Below, one piece after another: positions 36,290-47,120 of a stretch of DNA of 64,000 nt (within the stretch, counting starts at the first letter, position 1; each line of letters opens with the position of its first letter). The notes beneath the pieces are model-generated. The model was not told where the DNA came from and made no database searches. It saw nothing but the letters and a program-made list of their open reading frames with translations. Origin of the DNA: Cryptomeria japonica (Eukaryota; Streptophyta; Pinopsida; Cupressales; Cupressaceae); assembly GCF_030272615.1 (NCBI RefSeq), contig NC_081409.1:879815220-879879219 (forward strand). Direction: 5' to 3'. The position numbers and the translations under genes are program-made.

Positions 36290-36472
36290 GTACCACATAC
36301 TCATATAGGCCCCGCCAATAATCAACCTGCTCTCCGTACCTCCCTCGCCAATGCCTCCACAGATGGCCCCTATCCCTATACTCTCTCCAAAACCCTCACT
36401 CTCTCCTGCAACTAGATCACCCTGTCCATGGCTTGATCTCTCTCCTGCAGCACTACAATCAGCTCTGACTCT
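36290..36472 (-). pseudogene. C-terminal piece of the antisense PMD protein of C, severed by D
   Basis: Reads ESELIVVLQERDQAMDRVI and then stops, continuing as LQERVRVLERV. It joins in register to the frame that ends RDVQLFAG at 44354 once element D and one duplication are removed. The A copy has RDVQLFA followed by a similar charged helix. The segment looks like a coiled coil and carries several stops. Confidence 0.6.
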
Positions 36473-36477
36473 CCTGC
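36473..36477. repeat. Target-site duplication of element D, left copy
   Basis: CCTGC, repeated exactly at 44354-44358. Confidence 0.9.
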
Positions 36478-37811
36478 TGTAAAGTGGAAAAATTGAACCC
36501 TAGTTGTTCTCCCCTCCCCAACTCCAAGGAGAGAGAAGGGAGAGTCACTAGGGTTGATGGTTTTCACTTAGGAGAGACTTTACATTCAAAAGAGGGGTTG
36601 AAACTCACAAGATCCAATCCCACGCAATGCAAGATTGGATTTTGTATGAGTTTCAAGGGTTGTGACATCAAGGATACCCTCTTTTGTAAAGAAATGTGGA
36701 TAGAATGATTAAGCTAGGAATGCATAGAAAGTGAGAAAGATTCGCTTATAAACTGAGTTAGGGATATGATATGAAGTTGTGGACCTGGAATTAGCAGTAA
36801 AATGTCGAGACGGTGCTGTTCTGCAAATTTGAGAAAAAGTTGACGGGACGATGGCGCTCGGCATGCACACGGTCCTCTGAAAAATCCGCGAAACGAAGGG
36901 GGATCTATTCGTCTCTGCACAAGGATTCCAGATCTTCAATTACAGCCGCGTACCTGCAACCTGCACACAGAAAAGCGAAGATGATTGGGGGGTTAGGGAT
37001 TAGGGGTTTGCCCTTAGGTCAAACCCCGGTTTTGGAATTAACCAAGAAATGAGAAATGCTGTAAATGTAATGTAAAACAAGTACTAATACCTTGTTGTAA
37101 GGATGTTTGTATCCTTATATGTGAAGGTATAGATGTTGTTGTATGTTGTAGTATGTGATCTCCTCTTCAATGGTTGAATCCTTGTCTTGAATGCAACACT
37201 TAGCCTTGAATGGAGACTTAGAACTATCAATTGCTTGAAGGAATGCTTGAATGCTTGAATGTTTGAATATTGTTTCCATGTCTTGTACACATATGTCCTT
37301 CCTCTTTTTTTACCTCCCCAAATGGGAGAGGAAATGTCATTTATATACTTGTCAATTAGGATTAAAAGACTGATTTTTCCGACCTTGGGCCGACCAGGAA
37401 GTACTATTTTCCAAATTGCAAACATAAAGACCCAAAGCCCCATAGGAGACCGGGCCCAAAATGGGGCCAGGGACCAGGGCGCTGGGCGCCATGGTCCTGG
37501 GGGACTAGGGCGATGGGCGCCATGGTCCTGGGGGACCAGGGCGCTGGGCGCCATGGTCCTGGGGGACTAGGGCGCTGGGCGCCATGGTCCTGGGGGACCA
37601 GGGCGCTGGGCGCCCTAGTCCTGAAGGACCAGGGCACTGGGCGCCATGGTCCCACCTCCAGGGACAGCAGGGTGCAAGGAGGATCAGGCCAGGGTGCTGG
37701 AAAAATACAGTTTTTGATGTTGTGGACTCCATTCAGGTTCAGTGTTGCGTCGCCATCGTGAAGACCCAAATGCGGTCGAAATTGCAAGTGTCGCAATTTT
37801 AGGACGCTACA
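36478..37811 (-). repeat. 3' LTR of element D
   Basis: 1,334 bp, against 1,206 bp for the other LTR. The excess is explained by five additional 31-bp GC-rich units at 37471-37656, partly offset by small deletions. A TATA-like ATTTATATA (read TATATAAAT on the minus strand) is at 37339-37347. Confidence 0.9.
37471..37656. repeat. 31-bp GC-rich minisatellite, six units
   Basis: Units start at 37471, 37502, 37533, 37564, 37595 and 37626, each a variant of GGACCAGGGCGCTGGGCGCC plus ATGGTCCTGGG. Each unit can fold on itself (GGACCA with TGGTCC). The other LTR has a single unit at 44155-44185. Confidence 0.9.
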
Positions 37812-37826
37812 TTTAGCCCCCACTTT
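37812..37826 (-). promoter_or_regulatory. Polypurine tract of element D
   Basis: On the minus strand AAAGTGGGGGCTAAA directly precedes the 3' LTR start TGTAGCG. Confidence 0.7.
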
Positions 37827-38721
37827 AGCGGGAGTATAAGCATACGCTCATACTTCCGGTAAAGTACAAGGAAACAACATTGAAAAACTTTCACCATGTC
37901 AAGGAGGCAAGACACACCAAGCCCCCAGTGGACTAAGGATATTACGACTTTGATTGACAAAGTAAAAGGGAAGATCACGAGGGAGAACCATGACTGTCAG
38001 TAGTAAGGTTCCCTCACTATGAGTCATGTAAGAAAGATATCAAAATTTTCAAGGCAAAGCTAAATTTGTCAAGAAATTTTCAAGTATCTTGAAAAGATAT
38101 GGACGGGATGTATGCCCCCCTACGTTAAAGCGATCGCACACGCCTCATCGGGGGTGATTTCTTTAAGGTAGTGATACATATAAGAAATGAGAAAGGAGCA
38201 CATTATCACAAGGATTTAGCCCCCAAGTGTGAGATAAGCCCAAGGATAATAGACACAAAACACAAAGCACAAGGTGACTTCACTTTCCTCAGGGTCAATA
38301 TGCTGTATGATTATTCATGTATATCATATGTATGTATGCATAATTGTTCTTCATTCCCCAATCAAGGAAGGTCACCTAGAAGAAGGGAACACATGTGTCT
38401 TTTGAGTCAACATGAGAGAGACCAAAAGAGATCTCAATGTTTTGCATCGTCCTCAAGTAGGCAACACTAAGGACAACAAATAGAAGAATGAGAATAACAC
38501 ATAGAAGAAGTAACAAAAGAAAGAGAGGAGGAGAGAATCTGCTATGCTAATGAAACTAGTCTAGCACGTCATCTACCCCCCGATCTTGCTGATCAATGTT
38601 TCGGGAAGGTAGGGAACACACTAGAGGAGGAACATCCAACACAACAGATGGAGCTATCACAAGATCCAAACAAGGGCTATGTTCATGTTCCAAGCCACGT
38701 TGTTCTTGTCTAGGAGCTAGG
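37827..38721 (-). other. 3' non-coding part of element D
   Basis: About 0.9 kb where pol would be expected. I see no pol-like sequence on either strand and no other recognisable feature. Confidence 0.6.
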
Positions 38722-41700
38722 ATAAGTGCTTTAGAAAATCATTAGATAGATGGTTATTAACATCAACATGTTCATATTCACTATCAGAAGCAAGAGAAAT
38801 AACATTTTCATCTATATCATCATCAAGATTTATAAAAATAGGGTCTTTAACTCACATAGGATCAAGACCATCATGCATCTTATGTTTAGGAGATTTCGGC
38901 TCAATCGTCGACTGAGGAGAAAATGGAATAATATTAGTTGAAGGTGTTTTTGGGGATTGCAAAGTTTGAGCTCTAAGACGACGCTTTCGCCGACGTTCAC
39001 GTGCAGAACGATTTCGTCTAGTCTTAGTAGGAAGTTGAGAAGATTGAGGAGGAGGAATGTTCTCATCCTTATCACTTGGGTGTTTAGGTTGTGGTCTCTT
39101 AGGTTGAAAAATAGGAGAAGAGGAAGGTCTCTTCTCTCCATAAGAGGAAGGAGGAGGAACTGCTCCATATAAGGGAGGAATATTTGGTTTAGGAAGGAGA
39201 CCAAGTCCATCATGACGAGGAGGGATAGGTCTACTTTTAGGAAGTTTATTAGATATAGGCATAGTCACATCCATAGGAATGGGTTGGGAATCTTCTTGAG
39301 GAAAGACATTAGTTTTATCTTTCAAAGGAAGAACTTCCTTCTCAAGAACGATAGGAATGTTAAGTTTGGGTGTTCTAGGTTCGCTTAGAGATAGGATCAT
39401 ATCTTTTTTCCACTTTTGATAATATTTGAAAAGATGATCACTTCACGAAGGAAGGGATTGGAATTGTTTAGGCCAAAAGTAATCAATAGGAATGCTAGAA
39501 GTTCTTTCAGCTGGTTTAAAGAGACTATGATTGACAGTAACAACTTCACCATTATGGGGAAATTTCAAACACTTGTGAATAGGAGAAGGAATAGCTTTCA
39601 TGGAAGATAGCCAAGGATAGCCTAGCTTCACACGAAATTGTTCGGATGATGGAATAATAGTAAAGTCCACATCAAGGGGTTTGTTATGGACCTCAATAGG
39701 TAATGTAATAGAACCAATTGCAGGAGAAGAAAATGCATCAAATAGTTTCACAACCACATTTGTTTCATCATAGATCACTTGATTCAATTGCAAAGTAAAA
39801 AGAAATTCTTCAGTAATGACATTAACCATGCAAGAAGGATCAATAAGCACTCCATGGCAAGGTGTATTTTTGACTTTTGCAACTATATATAAAGGACCAT
39901 CAGGTGCCCTGATAGTTTCACTAGAATCAAAGGTGATGGAAGGTTCTTTAGGGATTTTCTGCTGCTCTACAAAGTTAATCACATTCGGAGTCATAGACAC
40001 AAGATCATCAGGTGAGACAGAGGAATCAGTAGTATCAATCGCATTAGAGGTATGAGAAGGCAATGGATCAGTAAAAATCTGAAGATTTTGGTTAGGAGGA
40101 GCTACAGATGTGTTGCCTTTATCATTCACACCAAAAACAGAGATAGTATTATTATCAATCAAATCTTGAATTTTACCCTTTAAAGCAAAACATTTTTCAG
40201 TATCATGCCTAGGATGATGATGAAATTGACAAAAAGATTTGTTATCAAAATAGGGTGAATTAATCTTTGCAGGATCTATTTGCCTTATAGGAGGAAGAGT
40301 AAGCACATTTTGTTCCAATAACTTATTCATAATACTATGCAATGATTCATTCAAAGGAGTGAACTTTCTTTCTTTCTTGAAAAACTTAGAAATAGGAGGC
40401 ACACCTGATGCTGCATTCACATTGTTGTTGATGATGTTTTCATTGAATTTGATGGAATCTCTGTTCGGTTTAAACTTTCCAAATGGTTGTTGACTACTAT
40501 CACGCTTATCACTCGGAGCCATAGGATGTGATTGTTCCATTTGACTCACAGTCAGTTGATAATTGTGAAGAGTTGCACACAACTATTGGAAAGAAGTAAA
40601 CTCAGAAAACAGAAGTTTATCTCGAATATCTTTTTGTAAATTAGAAATAAAGATTCTTTGAATATCATTTTCAGGCACTGGAAAAGAAATTTGAGCATAC
40701 AAATGCTTATATCTACCAATGAAATCAGTCACTTTTTCTTTAACACCTTGTTTACAATGCATTAAATCGATCAAAGTAACTTTAGGACTTATATTGTTTT
40801 GAAATTGTTGAATGAAAGCATTTGAAAGTTGTTCGAAAGAAGTAATAGAATAAGAAGGCAACGAGCAATACCATTGTAGGGCTTTATCTCTTAATGTTCT
40901 AGTAAACAGTTTTGCAAGCAACCTTTGGTCATAAGCAAAATCAGTACATATTGTTTGAAAAGTCTTAACATGTGTTAGAGGATCACCCTTACCATTATAA
41001 AGCTCCAAATGTGGAATTTCAACATGTTTAGGAGGGATAGCTCGAACAATGTCAAGAGAAAGTGGGCTCGCAACATCAAATGTGGGCACACTAAACTTAG
41101 ATTGATTCATAGAGGCAATTTGTTGCTGTAAAGAAGAGATAGTTTGTGCAAGACTGTTAATGGTCGCTTCAGTTGAGGAGTTCATATTAGACATGTTAGA
41201 TTGTGATGGAGGTGTTATGTTATTGAAAGAAGGTAGAGAGTAAGGTGGTGGGACACTATGATAGTTAGTCATAGGAGATGATTGGAAAGGAGGAACACTA
41301 CAAGTAGGAATGGAATGGTTAAATGAATTGCCCCCTTGCGTCATGTTCATTTGTGGAGATATAAGAGGAACACTCATTGAAGGAATGAATGAAGAAGTCG
41401 GATTGAATGAAGGAGGAGGGTTGATTGAAGAAGAGGGATTGCCCCCATGATTAGTGATCATAGGAGGAATGTCTTGTATTGAAGTAGTCATTATGTTTGA
41501 TGTAAAAGTAGGTATACTAGCAATAGAAGTTGTCAAAGGGATAGAATGATTGACTTGAGTAGGAGGTTGTGTATAACCTAAGGTTTTGGCACAACTTTTC
41601 ATATGCATCACATTCGAATCCACAATGTGTGCAATACTACCCAAAATATCAATTCCATTCTTATCACTTTGAACTATACGTTGTAGATCCTCAATTAATG

Positions 41701-41965
41701 AAAGAGCTTGACTATCGGGGTATTCTTGAGACATCCATTGTCGAAAATCGTCAAATTGGTTATCCAATTTTGAAAGTTGTTCTACAGAAACCTCATGGAG
41801 AGCTTCTTCATCATTAGGAGGATTAGAGGAATTACCCGTGTCCTCGTTAAAAAGGCTATTCAAATTAGGTTCCATCTCCTCAGAAATTAAACCTTGGAAG
41901 GACTTAATTCTAAGGCTTCGTCTAACGGGAATAGTGTAAGTAGGGCTTATTGTTGTAAAACTCAT
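38722..41965 (-). pseudogene. Gag-type polyprotein of element D, one frame with three stops
   Basis: About 1,080 codons stay in one frame from ATG at 41965, interrupted only by TAG (40583-40585), TGA (about 39441) and TGA (about 38850). Order: N-terminal segment (MSFTTISPTYTIPVRRSLRI); Gln/Ser/Asn-rich linker; gag core (LELYNGKGDPLTHVKTFQTI, DKALQWYCSLP, KQGVKEKVTDFIGRYKHLY); a nucleocapsid-like C-x2-H..H-x4-C motif (CQFHHHPRHDTEKC); a retropepsin-like fold in which the active site reads LIDPSCMVNV, lacking D-x-G, then KLGYPWLSSMKAI; a basic Pro/Arg-rich tail (RRNRSARERRRKRRLR); and an acidic end. The protease is predicted inactive. No pol follows. Confidence 0.85.
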
Positions 41966-43126
41966 GCACTAAAGAGAGAGAGAAGATTTTGAATTTTAGA
42001 GGTAGCAAATTTTAGTAAAATCAGCCAATCTTCTAGATTTAAGCTGTTAAATACAATCAAGACAATCTCTCGAAATTTCGGAAAAAATGTCTAGGACCGT
42101 GGCGCTCGGGGTGCACACGGTGCTCGCAACTTTTTTCAAAATTTGCAGGGATGAAAGTTATGATGATTTTACAGCTAACCTGAAAAAATTGAGTGATTTT
42201 ACGATCTGTAGATAGGCCAAATTAAAGTTGCAATCTCAAAATTGAGCCCTACCAAGATTGTTGAAAAATGTAAAATTTGAATTTTGAAAAAGAGAGGGAA
42301 ACTGAAATTTTGAATTTTATGATTTTAGAGGGAATACCAAAAGCAATGCAAGTTTCGAAATTTAAAAGTTGACTCGGTTTCATGCAAAATTCGAATTTTG
42401 AGAGTGGAAATCAAGGTTGATGCAATTAAACACTTAATTTCAAAAGTCACAAATTGCAAGAATTTGAATAAAGCACTGAAATTTCGAATGAATGCCAACG
42501 CAATTTTCAGATTTAGGACTATAAGAAACACAATTTTGATAGGAATTTCAATTTCAACAATTTTTGAATGATTAGAAGCCTTTATCCAAGCAATCGCTAG
42601 ACCAACTTTGACTTTAATTTTGAAGGTGTTAAAATTGATAAAATCAGCCAAAATTCTGGATTTTAGTAGAAAAATACAGTAAGATCTAACTCCCGAAATT
42701 TCGAAAAAAATGTCGGGGACGATGGTGCTCGGAGTGCACACGGTCCTCGCAACTTTTTTCCAAATTTTCAAGGATGAAGGATATTGTGATTTTATTGCGG
42801 AATCCAAAGTTACAGCCGATTTGGAAGTGTTTTGATTAGTGAAATTATCAGTCAAAGGTTGAATCAAGAGGGTTTCAAAAATTAGGGTTTTGACATTTAA
42901 CCACTTAATTTTCAGAATTAAAGCACAAATATGAATTGGCAATTTGCAATAGAAGGGTAGATCTGAAACAAGCATTAACAATTAAACATTTCACAAGCTC
43001 AATTACTAAAAAGAAAATTTAGGGTTTTTATGCAATTGACCTCTAAAATTTTGCAAAAGATCAAACATGGAAATGTAATCAAGGAATCCACTTTTAAAAC
43101 CAAACCATGAATAATCAGAAAGGATG
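41966..43126 (-). other. 5' leader of element D
   Basis: About 1.16 kb, AT-rich, without a convincing ORF. It has two copies (42094-42130 and 42715-42750) of the GC-rich motif that is also in the LTRs. Confidence 0.6.
42094..42750 (-). repeat. Two leader copies of the ACCGTG..CACGGT motif
   Basis: Copy 1 (42094-42130) has ACCGTG and CACACGGT flanking GGCGCTCGGGGTG. Copy 2 (42715-42750) is ACGATG..CACACGGT with the same centre. Copies in the LTRs lie at 36843-36878 and 43513-43548. Related copies in E lie at about 2153-2190 and 3188-3218. Confidence 0.7.
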
Positions 43127-43144
43127 TTCACGTCGGGTTCACCA
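43127..43144 (-). promoter_or_regulatory. Primer-binding site, tRNA-Trp (element D)
   Basis: TGGTGAACCCGACGTGAA on the minus strand, 18 bases complementary to the tRNA-Trp 3' end, a few bases after the LTR. Confidence 0.9.
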
Positions 43145-43147
43145 AAA

Positions 43148-44353
43148 TGTAAAGCGGAAAAATTGAACCCTAGTTGTTCTCCCCTCCCCAACTCCAAGGA
43201 GAGAGAAGGGAGAGTCACTAGGGTTGATGGTTTTCACTTAGGAGAGACTTTACATTCAAAAGAGGGGTTGAAACTCACAAGATCCAATCCCACGCAATGC
43301 AAGATTGGATTCTATATGAGTTTCAAGGGTTGTGACATCAAGGATACCCTCTTTTGTAAAGAAATGTGGATAGAATGATTAAGCTAGGAATGCATATAAA
43401 GTGAGAAAGATTCACTTATAAACTGAGTTAGGGATATGATATGAAGCTGTGGACCTGGAATTAGCAGTAAAATGTCGAGATGGTGCTGTTCTGCAAATTT
43501 GAGCAAAAGTTGACGGGACGATGGTGCCCGGCGTGCACACGGTCCTCCGAAAAATCTGCGAAACAAAGGGGGATTTGTTCGTCTCTACACAAGGATTCCA
43601 GATCTTCAATTACAGCCGCGTACCTGCAACCTACACACAGAAAAGCGAAGATGATTGGGGGGTTAGGGATTAGGGGTTTGCCCTTAGGTCAAACCCCAGT
43701 TTTGGAATTAACCAAGAAATGAGAAATGCTGTAAATGTAATGTAAAACAAGTACTAATACCTTGTTGTAAGGATGTTTGTATCCTTATATGCGAAGGTAT
43801 AGATGTTGTTGTATGTTGTATGTTGTATGTTGTAGTATGTGATCTCCTCTTCAATGGTTGAATCCTTGTCTTGAATGCAACACTTAGCCTTGAATGGAGA
43901 CTTAGAACTATCAATTGCTTGAAGGAATGCTTGAATGCTTGAATGTTTGAATATTGTTTCCACGTCTTGTACACATATGTCCTTCCTCTTTTTCTACCTC
44001 CCCAAATGGGAGAGGAAATTTCATTTATATACTTGTCAATTAGGATTAAAAGACTGATTTTTCTGACCTTGGGCCGACCAGGAAGTACTATTTTCCAAAT
44101 TGCAAACATAAAGACCCGAAGCCCCATAGGAGACCGGGCCCAAAATGGGGCCAGGGACCAGGGCGCTGGGCGCCATGGTCCCACCTCCAGGGACAGCAGG
44201 GTGCAAGGAGGATCAGGCCAGGGTGCTAGAAAAATGCAGTTTTTGATATTGTGGAGAAGTTTCGGGGTCTCCATTCAGGTTTAGTGTTGCGTCGCCATCG
44301 TGAAGACCCAAATGTGGTCGAAATTGCAAGTGTCACAATTTCAGGACGCTACA
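43148..44353 (-). repeat. 5' LTR of element D
   Basis: 1,206 bp, TGTAGCGTCC to TTTACA on the minus strand. It is about 98 percent identical by eye to 36478-37811 outside the minisatellite. The TATA-like box at 44023-44031 reads TATATAAAT on the minus strand. Confidence 0.9.
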
Positions 44354-44358
44354 CCTGC
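44354..44358. repeat. Target-site duplication of element D, right copy
   Basis: CCTGC, identical to 36473-36477. Confidence 0.9.
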
Positions 44359-46254
44359 AAATAGCTGCACATCTCTATCTGCAACCTCCACCTCCAAATC
44401 CTCCACCCATGTCTCAGATGCCTCAAGTCGAGACAGCAAATGTACTATCAGTCGCTCCCGCATATCTCCACCTGATCCCTCTCCTATCTCCATAGATGCC
44501 TCATCGGTATATCCCTCTCTAGTGGCTCTCTCCCCTCTATCCATCAGTATCTCCCTCTCCATACCTCTCCCACCCAATCTAACTCCTCCTTGCATCAGCA
44601 GTCCCTGTGATATCCGTAGTGGCAATCTGCCTCTCCCTCTCCGCTGGATCCGACTGCCCAACCCACCACCTCCACCACCTCCTCCCCCTCCTCCATCCCC
44701 TCCTCCAACACCTCCCCCATCCCCCCCTCCTCCTCCATCCCCTCCTCCTCCATCTCCACCATCTCCTCTCCCTTGCCCAACTACCATAGGTCCTCACCCC
44801 CCTCTCCTCCTCCGTCTTCATCCCCTATCATCCTCAAAATCGGGCATCGGCTTTGTTGGATCTAATATCTATAGAATTGGATGAGCCGCCAGGTACTGCG
44901 TGTACTCATTCGATACCCCTGCATCCACCACCCTCTATCGTATATCCCAAGGTCTTGCCTATAGCATTCAAAACTCTGCCAGTGCTTGGTCATATGTAAG
45001 TACTAGCCCCCATGCATATCTCTCTCGTATCACCCATGCATACTCTCCCGAACCACTAGGTAACCCTTGTCGCCACCCAAACTGTCTTAGCACTCTACCG
45101 GGCACCTGTCTCTCTACATGATATAAGGTCCTCCCAATGAGGAATCAAGTCATAAATACATATGGCAGCGCCTCAGCATCATCATCCCGGGGCTTGCACT
45201 CCAGATAGGGTCTCCATATCACTGCATCAAGATCATCCAATGTCCATTGCCACCACTCTAACTTCCCCAGGTGGGGCTGACTCATCATACCACTATACAT
45301 GAACATATATGGTTGATCCACTGCTTGAAATCTGAGACTCATTGGTCGAGTCATTGGTAGGTGCTCCCACGCCCAAATATGTAGCAGCGTCACTCCCACT
45401 ACTAATGAGCCCCTCCCCCGGTATACCACCTCATGCAGCTCTTGATATAGGTGCGCGAACACACACGGTCCCTAAGAAAATTGGGTCCCCTCTGTAATCA
45501 TTTGCTCTATCACCTGTCCCCATCTGATGGCTAGACCATGCGAGCGCCTATCAGGACATAGTAATCCTCCCACAATTGCAGATAAAACTGCTAGTAAAGG
45601 CTCATATAATGTAGCAATCTCCTTCTAGGCAATGGAGCCATCATCAATGAATACATCCTCATCAAATAATCTCTGTACTACTAGAGTCCCCCAAGATCTA
45701 TCGTATGTAACGAGCTCCCCCCGAATTGGAATAGGCAGGATGTGTCACACATCCTCCAAGGTCACTGTCATCTCCCCCTGTGCAAGGTGAAATGTGCACG
45801 TCTCACTGTGCCAACGCTCTACTAACGCGGTAATCAATCCATGATTCATCCGAATCATGGGCATGTGCATCACATCGTATGAACCAGTAGTTGCAATACA
45901 ATCGATCTCGGCCTCTGTCAGTCGATCTCGCAACCCCTGTGTCACCAGATGTCTCTCATGTAACTGCAACATGCGTAGATCCTCTTGCACACAGGCATCA
46001 ATCAATCATCATCAGTTGTTTTGTTTTCAAACTTTCTTAAAGTTTAAACCTAGACTATCAATAGATACTTTGATCAAGTATCTTCGGGTCTCAACAGGTA
46101 AGCAATCATGGCACACCTAGACTTCAACAAGCATTTATCCTAATGACCTAAGTCTCATCAGGTGGCTATGGTTCAAAACAACTCCCACTTCACATCCCTA
46201 TCCATCCATCATAGGCATCGAGAGATTTTTTTTACACAAATTGGGGCATCTATT

Positions 46255-46565
46255 ATGTTGCAAACAAAAATGTTATTTTGCACACAAAAGCGCTAAAACC
46301 CTAACAAAAGCACTTAATCAGCTATGCAAAAGCGCCAAAACTACAACAGTGCTACAAAAGCTCTACAATAGCACTGATTAACGATAAAAGCATTCAATTA
46401 ACCACTCAATAGCGCTAATCCAACAATAGCACCTAAACAAGCCTACAATAGCGCTAAACTTTTCAAAAGTGCTCAAACGACACCTTAATAGTGCCATTGC
46501 GGCACAATAGCACTAGTTAATTAGACAATAGCGCCAAAACGTGGTTTCAATGCTATTGTCCCGAC
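46255..46565 (-). repeat. Degenerate 20-bp repeat array in predicted antisense intron of C
   Basis: On the plus strand it reads CAATAGCGCTAA / CAAAAGCGCTAA units about every 20 bp; on the minus strand this is TTAGCGCTATTG, the same orientation relative to the antisense gene as the leader array has relative to gag. At least a dozen recognisable units, several degenerate. Confidence 0.8.
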
Positions 46566-46705
46566 TCAACTTAGACTCAGCAAAAAACATGACAAAAATG
46601 CATAAAATCCAAAATTTTAAATTTGCGTACCGCTGGTCCGTAGTCGTCTGGCCGCTGGAACTGACGGACTCGCTCAAATTGGTGCTCTGCTACTGGTACC
46701 GGCAT

Positions 46706-47107
46706 CCTAACTGCTGCTTGCTCCTCCAAAAGGTCAATGTCAGAGCTATAGTTTCACACTAGTCGCAGTAACAAATGATCTTGTTTTCACCCCTTTCTCT
46801 CCATTTAAACCCTTCGCAGTCACCGTAACTTTCCCTCGCTCACCGTCGTGGCCCCCGTGCACTTCTCGAGCCCCCCATTTCTCCATTTTCTCTTCGATTT
46901 CTTCTATTTTTCACCCGCAATGCTAACTTCTTTCTCTTCTACCACCCTGCCAATTTTCATTCTTTTTTGAGAGATCGCCCGATTTTTCAAAAAAATTTAG
47001 TCCATCTCTCTCGGAGGCATACCACCCATTAAATTTACATTTTATGGGGCATTTCTTCAAACTTATTTTTCTTTCTTTGAAACGACGTGATAAAACCGCA
47101 TCGTCTC
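46706..47107. other. Region between antisense exon 1 and PPT (element C)
   Basis: Would be the 5' flank and promoter of the antisense gene. Well conserved with 63407-63803, more C/T-rich on the plus strand than the surroundings. A possible TATA-like TTTAAATGG on the minus strand lies at about 46800. A hairpin ends it at 47075-47111. Confidence 0.4.
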
Positions 47108-47111
47108 AAAG
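47075..47111 (-). repeat. Conserved 17-bp-arm hairpin next to PPT (element C)
   Basis: Arms 47075-47091 and 47095-47111 with a 3-nt loop. There are four mismatches, all transitions. Three become G-U pairs in antisense RNA, giving 16 of 17 pairs. Confidence 0.55.
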
Positions 47112-47120
47112 AGGGGAAAA
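47108..47120 (+). promoter_or_regulatory. Polypurine tract of element C
   Basis: AAAGAGGGGAAAA directly before the 3' LTR. Confidence 0.9.

Larger units (their letters stand above)
36478..44353 (-). mobile_element. Element D: gag-only LTR retrotransposon (TR-GAG-like)
   Basis: 7,876 bp on the minus strand: 5' LTR 43148-44353, tRNA-Trp PBS 43127-43144, leader, one long gag-type frame (about 38722-41965), a short non-coding 3' part, PPT 37812-37826, 3' LTR 36478-37811. It is flanked by the perfect duplication CCTGC. No reverse transcriptase, RNase H or integrase is present between the gag frame and the 3' LTR. This matches the described TR-GAG type of non-autonomous plant retrotransposon. It sits inside the antisense PMD gene of C. 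Confidence 0.9.
44354..46705 (-). pseudogene. Antisense plant mobile domain (PMD) gene of element C, two exons
   Basis: It runs opposite to gag-pol. Exon 1 (46631-46705) encodes 25 residues starting MPVPVAEHQFERVRQFQRPD and ends at a donor GTACGC. Exon 2 starts in phase at about 45984. The domain is recognised from CTFHLAQGEMTVTLEDV, then IPIRGEL, GLAIRWGQVIEQMI, FAHLYQELHEVVY and LLHIWAWEHLPMTRP, the order seen in plant PMD (MAIN/MAIL1-like) proteins. A Gly/Asp/Trp-rich low-complexity stretch (44640-44790) and a coiled-coil tail (VHLLSRLEASETWVEDLEVE) follow. Stops at about 45745, 45628 and 45473 and a lost acceptor (GCAA instead of GCAG) show decay. PMD proteins act in gene silencing and development in plants, and PMD captures in transposons are known. 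What this copy did is not known. Confidence 0.8.

Noticed and set aside
37404-37823. Pro/Trp/Gly repeat 'proteins' on both strands
   Set aside because: Artefact of the 31-bp GC-rich minisatellite; all frames of a 31-bp repeat without stops look open.
44579-44884. Pro-rich and Arg/Trp-rich frames in the CCT-rich stretch
   Set aside because: Shadow frames of the Gly-rich linker of the antisense PMD gene; only the frame continuous with the PMD and the coiled coil is kept.
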